Shown: positions 28,697-38,161, counted from the first letter of the stretch. The stretch is 64,000 nt of DNA from CAVSRC01 sp963830205 (GCA_963830205.1 CAWHLP010000034.1:1-64000); one strand, 5' to 3'. Numbers and translations are program-made. Notes: generated by a model from the sequence alone, not told the origin.

Positions 28697-29549
28697 CTAC
28701 AAGCCGAAGCGGCTCCACGCCGCATGCTCGTCGAGCGTGGCGAAGAGCCGGGCGACGAGGCCCTCGGCAAGGCGGTCGCTGCCGCCGCCAAGCCCCAGGC
28801 GCCGGCGCAGCATGCTCTTCTCCATCGGGATCATCTTGAGCCGCACCTTGTCGCCGTACTGCCTCGCGCAGCACCGAGCGCAGATCGCCGGTGCGGTCGG
28901 CCAAGCCGAGGTCGACCGCCGTCTTGCCCGACCAGAAGGCGCCGGAGAAGAGGTCGGGATCGTCGGCGAGCTTGGCGCCGCGCCGCGCCTTGACCAGGCC
29001 GATGAAGGCGGCGTGGACGTCCTCCTGGATGGCGGTGAGGCGGGCGACGTCCTCCTCGCGCTCCGGGCGGAACGGGTCGAGCATGGCCTTGCTCTTGCCG
29101 GCGGTGTGGACGCGGCGCTCGACGCCGATGCGCTCGATCAGCCCGGTGAAGCCGAAGCCGGCGGAGACCACGCCGATGGAGCCGACGATCGAACCCTCGT
29201 CGACGATGATCTCGTCGCCGGCCGCGGCGATCATGTAGCCGCCGGAGGCGGCGAGGTCCTCGACGGCGACGATCACCTTCTTGTGCTTCTCCTCGGCGAG
29301 GGCGCGGATGTGGCGGAAGATCAGGTGCGACTGGGCGGCGGCGCCGCCCGGCGAATTGACGATCAGGGCGACGGCCGGCGCCTTCTTCACGGCGAAGGCG
29401 CGGCCGAGCGGCCCGACGAGGCTCTCCAGCGCCAGGCCCTGACGCAAAGGGCCACCGCCGCCGATGACGCCCGCCAGGCGCACCACGGGGATGACCGGCA
29501 TGTCGCCGCGCAGGCGCGCAGGAAGCAGGGATTTCAACGAAAACGCCAC
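28697..29549 (-). CDS. S49 signal-peptide peptidase-like protease (SppA/SohB), frameshifted
   Basis: Serine protease of the S49 family. SPGGAAAQSHL and the catalytic Ser in EDLAASGGYMIAAAGDEI are clear, followed by SIVGSIGV. It lacks an obvious N-terminal anchor. After GDLRSVLRE the frame breaks: one extra base near 28862 would restore the ending YGDKVRLKMIPMEKSMLRRR to DEHAAWSRFGL and the TAG at 28697. Repaired length is 283 aa. Uncorrected, the frame runs on to 28458. The start is GTG at 29549, with GAGGTG just upstream. Confidence 0.85.
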
Positions 29550-29566
29550 CTTGTCACCTCGTGAAC

Positions 29567-30389
29567 TCACGCGCGTACGCCCCATTGCGGGTGGGCCTCG
29601 GCAAGCCCGGCCCCCTCGCGCAGGATGCTCTCAACCGGAGACACATAGGCGCTGCCGCGTGGTGCCGTGAAGGACGAGCGGCGGCAACAGGCGCGACGCC
29701 GCACGGCTGCCCTTGACCGCACCGACCAGGATGCGGTGGGCGGGCTCTGCGGCACGCGGCTGGACCGGCAGGATGTCGACCGCGCCGAAGCGGCTGCCAA
29801 GTGCGGCCAGCAGCGCAGCGATGCCGTCCGCCCGGAAGATCACCACCAGAAGGCCGCCCGGCTTGAGGATCGAGGCGGCGGCGCGGAACCAGAGGTCGAG
29901 GCCGCCTTTGCCCAACACATGCGCCGCGGCCCGCGCTCTGCCGGGTGGCGCCGTCGTCGTCGCCGGCACATGGAAGGGCGGATTGGTGATCACCGCGTCG
30001 GCCATGTCGCGGGCAAGGCCGGCCGCCGCGCGCGCCCCCTCCGCCGCCTCGATATCGGCCGTGACGATCGAGACGCGGGCGGCGAAGGCATGGTTGGCCG
30101 CCCGTTGCAGGGCAGCCCGGGCGCAGGCGACGGCATCGGCGTCGCGTTCGGCCAGCACCACCCGCGCCGCGGCCAAGCGCGCCGCTGCGACCATGCCGGC
30201 AACCCCGGCGCCGGCCCCGAGGTCGACGATGGTGCCGGCGAAGTCCGGCATGAGCGCCGCGCCGAGGAGGACGGCCTCCAGCCCGGAGCGGTGATGGCCG
30301 CGCGTCGGCTGGACGGCCTCGACCCGCCCGCCGATGAAGGCATCGACGGTGGTGAGCGGCGGCTCGACCTCCGCAACGTCCGGTTTCAT
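29567..30389 (-). CDS. TrmN6-like tRNA1(Val) adenine methyltransferase, frameshifted
   Basis: A Rossmann-fold SAM-dependent methyltransferase. SAM-binding TIVDLGAGAGVAGMVAA and the N6-adenine motif ITNPPFHVP (NPPF) are present, as in TrmN6/YfiC, which methylates A37 of tRNA. Near the C-terminus PPLVLHG is followed by an early stop in frame; removing one base at about 29663 restores PRGSAYVSPVESILREG and the TGA at 29567. Repaired length is 273 aa. The ATG overlaps the DUF2007 stop by 4 bp. Confidence 0.85.
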
Positions 30390-30619
30390 CCCTTCCTCGG
30401 TTTCTCAAGTTCGGCACCGATCCCCGCTTCCCGAATGATGGTGCGGGCCGCGTCGAGCCGGTCCTCGGAAACCAGCATGCGGCGCGGTATCACACCCAGC
30501 GAGCCCTCGACGACGCTCATGTTCTGGTCGAGGACGAGAACCTCGATGCCGGCGTCGCGGAGCAGCGCCTCGACATAGGAGATCAGGACGAGGTCGTTCG
30601 TGCGCAGCAATTCTTCCAT
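30386..30619 (-). CDS. DUF2007 protein, copy 1
   Basis: A 77-aa ferredoxin-like-fold protein of the DUF2007 family: MEELLRTNDLVLISYVEALL, DAGIEVLVLDQNMSVVEGSLG and RRMLVSEDRLDAARTIIREA. These small domains are thought to bind a ligand or partner protein; the role is unknown. Related in tandem to the next gene upstream and overlapping the TrmN6-like gene by 4 bp. Confidence 0.85.
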   Translation of the reverse strand: MEELLRTNDLVLISYVEALLRDAGIEVLVLDQNMSVVEGSLGVIPRRMLVSEDRLDAARTIIREAGIGAELEKPRKG

Positions 30620-30645
30620 CGGCCCAGCGCCACCGTTGTCTCGAG

Positions 30646-30861
30646 CTACGGCAATTCCTTGCCCAAACCGGCTTCAACCATCAGGCGGCGGGCGGTGTCG
30701 GCCGACGCCTGCGGAACCAGGATGCGACGCGGCATCATGCCGAATGGCATCATCATGTTCATATCCTCATCCACCACCAGCGTCTCTATCCCGGCGTCGC
30801 GCATCAATGCTTCAACGAAAGAAATCAGCACCAAGTCCTTGGTTCTGAAGAGCTCTTCCAT
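30646..30861 (-). CDS. DUF2007 protein, copy 2
   Basis: A 71-aa paralogue of the adjacent gene: MEELFRTKDLVLISFVEALM, RDAGIETLVVDEDMNMMMPF and PRRILVPQASADTARRLMVE. The copies line up end to end, with a Met-rich loop in this one where copy 1 has SVVEGSLGV. A 26-bp gap separates them. It is the first gene of the unit reading leftward and divergent from the polyprenyl synthase. Confidence 0.83.
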   Translation of the reverse strand: MEELFRTKDLVLISFVEALMRDAGIETLVVDEDMNMMMPFGMMPRRILVPQASADTARRLMVEAGLGKELP

Positions 30862-30989
30862 TCCGCCCTGCCGCTTTGGCGCGCCCCCTGGCGCGCGCCA
30901 CGACGATAGAGTCCCGGTCGGGCCGGTACAATCGCCGCGGTACCCTTGTTCCCGTACCGCCCCTTCCCTAATCTCCACCCAAGGACCAA

Positions 30990-32024
30990 ATGCGGAGTAC
31001 CCGGGTGGGTGTCGTCATCGCCCTCGACGAGGGCAAGAACAGACCGAATGCGAGCATCGAGCCGCTGGTGCGGCTGACCCGCGAGGCGATGACCGCGGTC
31101 AATGAGATCATCCTGTCGCGCGCCGGCTCGCAGGTCGAGCTGATCCCCGAGATCGCCCGCCACCTGATCGATTCGGGCGGCAAGCGGCTGCGGCCCATGC
31201 TCACGGTGGCGGCTGCCGAGATGTGCGGCCACGCCGGCGAGGGCCGGGTCAAGCTCGCCGCGGCGGTCGAATTCATGCACACCGCCACCCTGCTCCACGA
31301 CGACGTGGTCGACGAGAGCGACATGCGCCGCGGCAAGGCGGCCGCGCGCATGGTGTGGGGCAACCAGGCGTCGGTGCTGGTCGGCGACTACCTGCTCGGC
31401 CAGGCGTTCAAGATGATGGTCGAGGTCGGCTCGCTCGACGCGCTCGACATCCTCGCCAATGCCGCGGCGATCATCGCCGAGGGCGAGGTCATGCAGCTCG
31501 ATGCCGCCCAGAACACCGCCACCACCGAGGACGAATACCTCGCCGTCATCCAGGCCAAGACCGCGGCGCTGTTCTCGGCGGCGGCGGAAGTCGGCCCGGT
31601 GCTCGGCAAGCGGCCGCGCAGCGAGCGCGCCGCCTTCCGCTCCTACGGCACCAATCTCGGCCTTGCCTTCCAGCTCGTCGACGATGCGCTCGACTATGGC
31701 GGCAGCTCGCTTGAGCTCGGCAAGCGCGTCGGCGACGATTTCCGTGAGGGCAAGATCACGCTGCCGGTGGTGCTCTCCTACCGGCGCGGCACCGACGCCG
31801 ACCGGGCCTTCTGGAAGCGGGCGCTGGAAGACGGCAAGATCGAAGACGGCGACCTGGAGCAGGCCATCGCGCTGATGCGCAGTCAGGATGCGATTCGCGA
31901 CACCATCGAGCGGGCGCAGCATTTCGGTGCCGTCGCCCGCGACGCGCTGGCGCCGTTTCCCGACACCCCCCATAAATCCGCCCTTATCGAGGCGGTTGAT
32001 TTCTGCATCGGCCGGGTCAATTGA
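30990..32024 (+). CDS. Polyprenyl (octa/decaprenyl) diphosphate synthase
   Basis: A 344-aa trans-prenyltransferase making the ubiquinone side chain. The first Asp-rich motif is LLHDDVVDESDMRRG, the second is QLVDDALDYGG, and GGKRLRPML is the IPP-binding block. Bacterial long-chain synthases (IspB/DdsA) have this form; the chain length (probably C50 in this order) is not readable. The TPR-LysM gene follows after 84 bp. Confidence 0.93.
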   Translation: MRSTRVGVVIALDEGKNRPNASIEPLVRLTREAMTAVNEIILSRAGSQVELIPEIARHLIDSGGKRLRPMLTVAAAEMCGHAGEGRVKLAAAVEFMHTATLLHDDVVDESDMRRGKAAARMVWGNQASVLVGDYLLGQAFKMMVEVGSLDALDILANAAAIIAEGEVMQLDAAQNTATTEDEYLAVIQAKTAALFSAAAEVGPVLGKRPRSERAAFRSYGTNLGLAFQLVDDALDYGGSSLELGKRVGDDFREGKITLPVVLSYRRGTDADRAFWKRALEDGKIEDGDLEQAIALMRSQDAIRDTIERAQHFGAVARDALAPFPDTPHKSALIEAVDFCIGRVN

Positions 32025-32108
32025 CCCGGCAGGTTGCGGCGGCAGCATGAAACCGTCATCCTGCCGCTCAGGCGCCAAGCCTGCGATTTTGCACCAGTTG
32101 CGAGGGTC

Positions 32109-34037
32109 ATGATCTTGCCGAACCGTCTCAGCATCGGTCTCGCTGCCTTGATGAGTCTTGTCGCAGGGAGCACGGCGGCATTCGCCAACACGGCGGTCAA
32201 TGAGCCGGGGACGCTTGCCGGCAGCTACCTGGCGGCGCGCAGTGCCGACGTGGCCAAGGACATCGGCGCCGCCGCCACCTTCTACAGCGACGCTCTCGCC
32301 GATGACCCGCAGAACCCGACGCTGCTCGAGCGTACCGTCATCCTCGACGCCGCCGACGGCAACATCGACCAGGCCTTCGAACCGGCCGGGCGGCTGATCA
32401 CCATCGACATCGGCAATCCGATCGCGCGCCTGGTCCTGGCGGTGCGTGCGATCAAGCAGCACGATTATGCGGCCGCGTCCGATAGCCTCGCCAATGTCGC
32501 CAAGGCGCCGCTGGCGGCGCTCACCGTCGGCCTGATCGACGGCTGGATCGATTTCGGCCTGGGCAAGGTCGACGACGGGCTGGCGACCATCGCCGCCCTT
32601 AACGGGCCGAGCTGGTACGGCATCTTCAAGGACTACCACAGCGCGCTCATCCTCGACGCCGCCGGGCGGACGAGCGACGCCGTCGCCGCCATCAGCAAGG
32701 CCTACAACACCGACTCCTCGGCGCTGAGGGTGGTGGAGGGCTATGCCCGCATCATGGCGCGCGCCGGCAAGCGCGACGTGGCCGCCAAGGCACTGACCGA
32801 TTTCACCGGCGTGTCGACGCTGCACCCGGCGGTGAAGGAGCTGCTCGACGACATCCGTGCCGGCCGGCCGATTGCCCCGGTCGCGGCGACCGTCGAACTG
32901 GGCGCGGCCGAGGCGCTCTACGGGCTGGGCTCGGCCATCGGCACCGACGGCGGGCCGGAGCTGCCGGTCGCCTATCTGCAGCTGGCGCTCTATCTCAACC
33001 CGACGCTCTATCTCGCCGACATGGCGGTCGGCGACGTGCTGCAGGCGTCGTCGCGCTGCGACGAGGCGATCGTGTCCTATGGGCGGGTTCCCGAGACGAT
33101 CGCGCTCCGCCGCAATGCCGACTTGCAGATCGCTGCCTGCCTGCAGGACCTCAACAAGCCGGAACAGGCGGTGCGCTATGCCGAGCGCGTGCTCAACGCC
33201 GATCCGACCGACATCGAAGCCGCCGTCGTGCTCGGCGACATCTACCGGGCGATCGACCGGTTCGCGGAGGCCGCCGACGCCTACAGCCACGGCATCGCGG
33301 CGATCAAGACGGAAAGCGCCGACGACTGGCGCATGTACTACTATCGCGGCGTCGCGCTCGAGCGCAGCAAGCAATGGCCGCGGGCCGAGGCCGACTTCCA
33401 GCACGCCCTCAAGCTCAGTCCCGACCAGCCCTCGGTGCTCAACTACCTGGGCTATTCCTGGGTGGACAAGGGCCTGAACCTCGACAAGGCGCTGGCGATG
33501 ATCAAGCAGGCGGTCGACCTCCGGCCGAACGACGGCTACATCGTCGACAGCCTCGGCTGGGCCTACTACAAGCTCCAGCGCTACACGGATGCGGTGGCGA
33601 CGCTGGAGCGCGCCATCGAGCTGAGGCCCGAGGATTCGACCATCAACGACCACCTCGGCGACGCCTATTGGCAGGTCGGCCGCAAGCTGGAAGCCACCTT
33701 CCAGTGGGCGCATGCGCGCGACATGAACCCCGAGAAGGACCAGCTCCCGGTGATCCTGGAGAAGCTGAAGCACGGGCTGAAGGCCGCCGACGGCACCGTG
33801 AGCAAGGCCAGCGCCCCGGTCGCGCCGCCGGCGGCGGCCAGTCCCAACGACCGCAGCGCCCTGCCCGAATCGATCACCGTCGCCAAAGGCGAAAGCCTGT
33901 GGAACATCGCCGCCAAGATCTATGGCGATGCCGACATGTACGCGCTGATCTACCACGCCAATCGCGACCGGATCCGCGATCCCGACCGCATCTTTCCGGG
34001 CATGACGCTGAACCTGCCGGCCGTGGGATCGAACTGA
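32109..34037 (+). CDS. TPR-repeat periplasmic protein with C-terminal LysM domain
   Basis: A 642-aa protein: signal peptide (residues 1-26, ending GSTAAFA), about ten TPR-like helical repeats (for example LGDIYRAIDRFAEAADAYSH, LNYLGYSWVDKGLNLDKALA and VDSLGWAYYKLQRYTDAVAT), an Ala/Pro/Ser linker, then a LysM domain (ITVAKGESLWNIAAKIYGDA to FPGMTLNLP, about residues 593-637). Related TPR proteins of alphaproteobacteria sit beside isoprenoid genes and usually end after the repeats. LysM would tether it to peptidoglycan. ispE follows after 34 bp. Confidence 0.85.
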   Translation: MILPNRLSIGLAALMSLVAGSTAAFANTAVNEPGTLAGSYLAARSADVAKDIGAAATFYSDALADDPQNPTLLERTVILDAADGNIDQAFEPAGRLITIDIGNPIARLVLAVRAIKQHDYAAASDSLANVAKAPLAALTVGLIDGWIDFGLGKVDDGLATIAALNGPSWYGIFKDYHSALILDAAGRTSDAVAAISKAYNTDSSALRVVEGYARIMARAGKRDVAAKALTDFTGVSTLHPAVKELLDDIRAGRPIAPVAATVELGAAEALYGLGSAIGTDGGPELPVAYLQLALYLNPTLYLADMAVGDVLQASSRCDEAIVSYGRVPETIALRRNADLQIAACLQDLNKPEQAVRYAERVLNADPTDIEAAVVLGDIYRAIDRFAEAADAYSHGIAAIKTESADDWRMYYYRGVALERSKQWPRAEADFQHALKLSPDQPSVLNYLGYSWVDKGLNLDKALAMIKQAVDLRPNDGYIVDSLGWAYYKLQRYTDAVATLERAIELRPEDSTINDHLGDAYWQVGRKLEATFQWAHARDMNPEKDQLPVILEKLKHGLKAADGTVSKASAPVAPPAAASPNDRSALPESITVAKGESLWNIAAKIYGDADMYALIYHANRDRIRDPDRIFPGMTLNLPAVGSN

Positions 34038-34071
34038 GCACGACAGCTCCGAACGGCCGAAACGGTCATCC

Positions 34072-34998
34072 ATGGACGAGGTGTCGAGAGCCATCGAGGA
34101 AGCAACCGGCGGCGGCAATTCGGAGCTGGCCCGCGCCAAGATCAATCTGGCGCTGCATGTCCTTGCCGAGCGCCCGGACGGCTACCACGACCTGGAAAGC
34201 CTGGTGGTGTTTGCCGACATCGCCGATGTGGTGACCGCCAGGCCGGCGGCTGACGACGATGACGCCACGACGCTGGACGTCGAGGGCCCCTTTGCCGATC
34301 TCCTCGCGGGAAGCACGGCGCCCGGCGCCAATCTTGCGCTGCGCGCGGCCGCGGCGCTCACCGCCCTTGCCCCGCGGCGCGCCTGGCCGGTGCGGCTCAG
34401 CCTCGCCAAACGGATTCCGATTGCGGCGGGGCTCGGCGGCGGCTCGGCCGATGCCGCCGCCACGCTCAGGCTGCTCAACCGCATCTGGGGGCTCGGGCTC
34501 AGTCCGGCGCGGCTTGCCGAGATCGGCGTCAGGCTCGGCGCCGACGTGCCCATGTGCCTCGTCTCGGAGCCGCTCCTGGTCAGCGGCATCGGCGAAGTGC
34601 TGGAGCCGGCGGCGGGCATCCCGGCGCTCGCCGTGGTGCTCGCCCATCCAGGCGTCAGCGTGCCGACCGGCGCGGTCTTCGCCGGCCTCGGCAACGAGGA
34701 GCGTTCGCCGCTGCCTGCCCTGCCGCCGACGTTCAGGTCGGCGCTCGATCTGGTGCACTGGCTCAGGCAGTCGCGCAACGACCTGATCGACCCGGCGCGG
34801 GTGGTCTCGCGCCAGGCCGTGGCCGCGGCCAAGGCGCTGGCCGCCGATCCGGACTGCCTGTTCGCCCGCATGTCGGGCTCCGGCGCTGCCGCCTTCGGCA
34901 TCTTCGCCAAGCTCGCCGCGGCCGAGCGCGCCGCCGAGCGGCTGAGGGCGGCCAAGCCGGACTGGTGGGTCGCCGCGGCCACGACGGGCGGCTCCTGA
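34072..34998 (+). CDS. ispE: 4-diphosphocytidyl-2-C-methyl-D-erythritol kinase
   Basis: A 308-aa GHMP kinase of the non-mevalonate isoprenoid pathway. AKINLALHVLAERPDGYHDLES is the N-terminal substrate block, PIAAGLGGGSADAAATLR the ATP-binding glycine loop, and MSGSGAAAFGIF the C-terminal GHMP motif. Together with the upstream polyprenyl synthase it forms an isoprenoid neighbourhood. Confidence 0.97.
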   Translation: MDEVSRAIEEATGGGNSELARAKINLALHVLAERPDGYHDLESLVVFADIADVVTARPAADDDDATTLDVEGPFADLLAGSTAPGANLALRAAAALTALAPRRAWPVRLSLAKRIPIAAGLGGGSADAAATLRLLNRIWGLGLSPARLAEIGVRLGADVPMCLVSEPLLVSGIGEVLEPAAGIPALAVVLAHPGVSVPTGAVFAGLGNEERSPLPALPPTFRSALDLVHWLRQSRNDLIDPARVVSRQAVAAAKALAADPDCLFARMSGSGAAAFGIFAKLAAAERAAERLRAAKPDWWVAAATTGGS

Positions 34999-35019
34999 AA
35001 GAGGGCGAGAGGTGGGACC

Positions 35020-35580
35020 ATGCCTGAAACCAACGACAAGCCGTTCATCCCCGTCAGCTTCGCGGTGCTGACCGTCTCCGACAGCCGCACGCTCGCCGAC
35101 GACCGTTCGGGCACGACGCTGGCCGAGCGCATCGTGGCGGCCGGGCACAGGCTCGCCGACCGCCAGATCGTCACCGACGACGTGCGCAAGATCCGCAGCG
35201 TCGTGCGCAAGTGGATCGCCGATCCCGCCATCGATGCGGTGATCACCACCGGTGGCACCGGCTTCACCGGCCGCGACGTCACGCCGGAGGCGGTCGAGCC
35301 GCTGTTCGAGAAGCACATGGACGGCTTCTCGGCCGTCTTCCATCGCCTGAGCTACGACAAGATCGGCACCGCGACCATCCAGTCGCGGGCAACAGCCGGA
35401 CTTGCCAACGGCACCTTCGTCTTCTGCCTGCCGGGATCGCCCGGCGCCTGCCGCGACGCCTGGGACGGCATCCTCGTCCTTCAGTTCGACTACCGCCAGG
35501 CGCCGTGCAACTTCGTCGAGATCATGCCGCGCCTCGACGAACACCTGAAACGGTCGAAGCTTCGGAAGCCGGCGCAGTAG
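35020..35580 (+). CDS. moaB: Molybdopterin adenylyltransferase-like protein MoaB
   Basis: A 186-aa MoaB/Mog protein of molybdenum cofactor synthesis. SFAVLTVSDSRTLADDRSG, the DAVITTGGTGFTGRDVTPEA signature and LPGSPGACRDAWDGIL are intact. The 3' end overlaps the convergent glycosyltransferase by 59 bp. Confidence 0.95.
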   Translation: MPETNDKPFIPVSFAVLTVSDSRTLADDRSGTTLAERIVAAGHRLADRQIVTDDVRKIRSVVRKWIADPAIDAVITTGGTGFTGRDVTPEAVEPLFEKHMDGFSAVFHRLSYDKIGTATIQSRATAGLANGTFVFCLPGSPGACRDAWDGILVLQFDYRQAPCNFVEIMPRLDEHLKRSKLRKPAQ

Positions 35581-36038
35581 ACCGCGCCGTCTCCGCCAGC
35601 CAGGCGGATTTGGCCACCAGGCGGGCGGTGCCGCCGCCCGCCATCATGCCGCGCAGCCAGGTCAACGGACCCGACGCCAGCCGCCCACCGCGGAAGGTCG
35701 CCGAGCGCTTCTGCGGCCTGGCCATCGGTCAGCGCCCGGTCGATGAAGGCCATCGCGTCGGCCTGCCACTCCGGCTGAAGCACCTGCGAGGCCGGCGTGA
35801 ACAGCAGCCAGTCGCCGCGCGCCTGCTCGACGGCGAGGCGCGTGGCATCGGGCTCCTGGGCGCCATCGATGATGGTGCAGCCCGCCGCATCGGCGACCTC
35901 GCGCGTGCCGTCCTGCGACCCCCTGTCGATGACGATGACGTCGCGGACGATGCCCTCGGTCGCCGCCGGCACCAGCGCGGCAAGCGCGTGGGCGAGGGCC
36001 ACCTCCTCGTTCTCCGTCTCGATGATCGCCGTGATCAT
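35522..36038 (-). CDS. Small family 2-type glycosyltransferase, frameshifted
   Basis: The first 100 residues are a GT-A nucleotide-sugar domain: MITAIIETENEEVALAHALA, VRDVIVIDRGSQDGTREVAD and ARGDWLLFTPAS. The frame breaks at about 35722 (one extra base in GGCC); the second half continues RPQKRSATFRGGRLASGPLT to ETARSTAPASEASTVSGVRR and stops at 35522. Repaired length is about 171 aa, short for the family, and the first Asp-rich DxD is not obvious, so the donor and acceptor are unknown. It is divergent from the radical SAM gene, and the SOS box lies between. Confidence 0.72.
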
Positions 36039-36109
36039 GCGCCGTACATACGGCAGGTGGCCGGCCCGTGACGACTGGAAATTCCGCCGGCTCACCATAT
36101 TTGAAGAAT

Positions 36110-36124
36110 GTTCTTGATTTGTTC
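36110..36124. promoter_or_regulatory. LexA/SOS box GTTC-N7-GTTC
   Basis: GTTC (36110-36113), TTGATTT, GTTC (36121-36124). This is the exact direct-repeat consensus recognised by alphaproteobacterial LexA. It lies 25 bp before the ATG of the radical SAM gene at 36150 and 72 bp before the divergent glycosyltransferase start. Confidence 0.75.
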
Positions 36125-36149
36125 CAATCGGCGCACTAGGAATATTTTC

Positions 36150-37298
36150 ATGGAAACGCGCTCGCCCCGAATCGCTGAAACCAGCGGCCACCCCGCCAAC
36201 GACCATGTCGGCGTCGGCATCGATCCCGCCCGTCGCCGCGGGCGCGGCGCCGGGTCGAACCGCTCGGGCCGCTTCGAGCCGCTCTCCCGCGAGGCGGTCG
36301 ATGACGGCTGGGCGTCGCTGGAGGCGCTGCCGCCGCTCAAGACCCAAGTGCAGGAAGAGACGCCGCGCCAGATCATCACCCGCAACCAGTCGCCCGACAT
36401 CTCCTTCGACCGCTCGATCAACCCCTATCGCGGCTGCGAGCATGGCTGCGCCTACTGCTTCGCGCGGCCGACCCACGCCTATATGGGCCTGTCGCCCGGC
36501 CTCGACTTCGAGACGCGGCTGTTCGCCAAGCCGAACGCGGCGCGGCTTCTGGAAAAGGAACTGGCCAGGCCCGGTTACCAGGTGCGCACCATGGCGATCG
36601 GCACCAACACCGATCCCTACCAGCCGATCGAGCGGCGCTACCGCATCATGCGCGAGATCCTGGAGGTGCTCGAGCGGACGAGCCATCCGGTCGGCATCGT
36701 CACCAAGTCGGCGCTGGTCACCCGCGACATCGACATCCTGGCGCGCATGGCGGAGCGCGGGCTCACCAAGGTGGCGCTGTCGGTGACCACGCTCGACCGC
36801 AGACTGGCGCGCGCCATGGAGCCGCGCGCGGCGACGCCCGAGCGGCGGCTGGAGGCATTGCGCCAACTCTCCGCCGCCGGCATCCCGACCACCGTCATGG
36901 TGGCGCCGGTCATCCCGGCGCTCAACGAGGCCGAGATCGAGCGCATCCTGGAGGCCGCCGCCGCGGCCGGCGTGCGCGAGGCAGGCTATGTGCTCCTCCG
37001 CCTGCCGCTCGAAGTGCGCGACATCTTCAAGGAGTTCCTCGAGCGCGACTATCCCGACCGGGCGAAGCACGTCATGTCGGTCATCCGCTCCATGCGCGGC
37101 GGCAAGGATTACGATTCGGAATGGGGCAAGCGCATGCGCGGCGACGGTCCCTATGCCTGGCAGATCGGCCGGCGCTTCGAGATGGCGGCGCGGCGGCTGG
37201 GCCTCAACCACAACAAGCTCCGGCTGCGCACCGACCTCTTCACCGCGCCCGGCTCCGAGGCTCAGCTCGACCTCTTCGCCGGCCAGAAGGCAGCTTAG
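36150..37298 (+). CDS. PA0069-family radical SAM protein
   Basis: A 382-aa radical SAM enzyme. The cluster motif is CEHGCAYC (CxxxCxxC) at about residue 96, in SFDRSINPYRGCEHGCAYCF. The MAIGTNTDPYQPIE and APVIPALNEAEIERILEAA blocks characterise the PA0069/Rv2578c group, related to spore photoproduct lyase. The start at 36150 was chosen over an ATG 14 codons upstream because it follows the SOS box and gives an Arg/Gly-rich N-terminus usual in the group. DNA repair use is suggested by the SOS box, not proven. Confidence 0.88.
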   Translation: METRSPRIAETSGHPANDHVGVGIDPARRRGRGAGSNRSGRFEPLSREAVDDGWASLEALPPLKTQVQEETPRQIITRNQSPDISFDRSINPYRGCEHGCAYCFARPTHAYMGLSPGLDFETRLFAKPNAARLLEKELARPGYQVRTMAIGTNTDPYQPIERRYRIMREILEVLERTSHPVGIVTKSALVTRDIDILARMAERGLTKVALSVTTLDRRLARAMEPRAATPERRLEALRQLSAAGIPTTVMVAPVIPALNEAEIERILEAAAAAGVREAGYVLLRLPLEVRDIFKEFLERDYPDRAKHVMSVIRSMRGGKDYDSEWGKRMRGDGPYAWQIGRRFEMAARRLGLNHNKLRLRTDLFTAPGSEAQLDLFAGQKAA

Positions 37299-37309
37299 GC
37301 GCCGGACCG

Positions 37310-37450
37310 CCTCATCCTGAGGAGTCCCTCCCCGCTCGGGGAGCGGGGCCTCGAGCGGAGCGAGGAGACGGGTGGCGTCGTCACGTGACGACCCCGCCCA
37401 CCATCTTCGCCTCGCTCGCCCCCTCCCCGTCCCGGGGAGGGAGGGAGCGT
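37310..37450. repeat. CTCATCCTGAGG and CCTCCCC palindromic repeats
   Basis: CTCATCCTGAGGAGTCCCTC, then CTCGGGGAGCGGGGCCTCGA and CCCCTCCCCGTCCCGGGGAG. These are intergenic palindromes of the same families as at 14633 and 46605. No gene fits here. Confidence 0.6.
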
Positions 37451-37528
37451 GGGGCGATTGCCAACGCGCCCGTGGCAACGGCATCCTGCGCGCTCCCGCC
37501 AGCCGGAGCCCACCCGTCCGTGACCCCC

Positions 37529-38161
37529 ATGATCCTCGTGTCGGCCTTCATCGCCGGCGCCACCTACACCTTGATCCCCGGCCCCGCCTTCCTGGCGCTG
37601 CTCGGCATCGGCGCCTCCAGCGGCCGCCGGGCCGGTGCCGGCTTCGTCATCGGGCATCTCGCCGGCGACCTCACCTGGGCGTCGCTGTCGCTGGTCGCGA
37701 TCATCGGCGCGCGCTCGGTCGGCCACGGCTTCTTCGATGGGCTGGGGCTGGTCTGCGGCCTTTATCTGTGCTGGCTGGGCGGCACGGCGCTCCGCGCCAA
37801 GCGCGACGCCTCGGGCAAGATGGCCGGCCTGCAACCCAAGCGTCCGCTGCTCCGCGGGCTGACCTTCGGCATGACCAACCCGAAGGGCTACCCGGTCGCC
37901 ATCGCCATGTTCACGGCGCTCCTGTCGAGCTCCGCCGACAAGCTCTCCTGGTCGGTGTTCCCCGAGCTGCTCGCCGCCGCCTTCGTCGGCTTCCTCATCG
38001 CCGACGTGATCCTGATCGCCTTCGTCGGCGCATCCTGGGTGCGCGGCCTTTACCGGCGCTACGACGTGTGGATCGCCCGCGCCTCGGGCCTGATCTTCAT
38101 CGGCTTCGGCCTGCACGCCATCTATGAGGCCGGCCCCGGCCTGCTCGGGCGACGCAGCTAA
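37529..38161 (+). CDS. LysE-family exporter
   Basis: A 210-aa inner-membrane protein with six hydrophobic segments. FIAGATYTLIPGPAFLALLG (residues 6-25) is the LysE/RhtB start, and GFVIGHLAGDLTWASLSLVA and FGMTNPKGYPVAIAMFTALL are family helices. The ATG at 37529 is chosen; a GTG three codons upstream (37520) is possible. Substrate unknown. Confidence 0.85.
   Translation: MILVSAFIAGATYTLIPGPAFLALLGIGASSGRRAGAGFVIGHLAGDLTWASLSLVAIIGARSVGHGFFDGLGLVCGLYLCWLGGTALRAKRDASGKMAGLQPKRPLLRGLTFGMTNPKGYPVAIAMFTALLSSSADKLSWSVFPELLAAAFVGFLIADVILIAFVGASWVRGLYRRYDVWIARASGLIFIGFGLHAIYEAGPGLLGRRS

Noticed and set aside
30825..34145. 1106-aa open frame on the minus strand
   Set aside because: Shadow of the polyprenyl synthase and TPR genes; low-complexity His/Arg/Gly-rich translation without domains.
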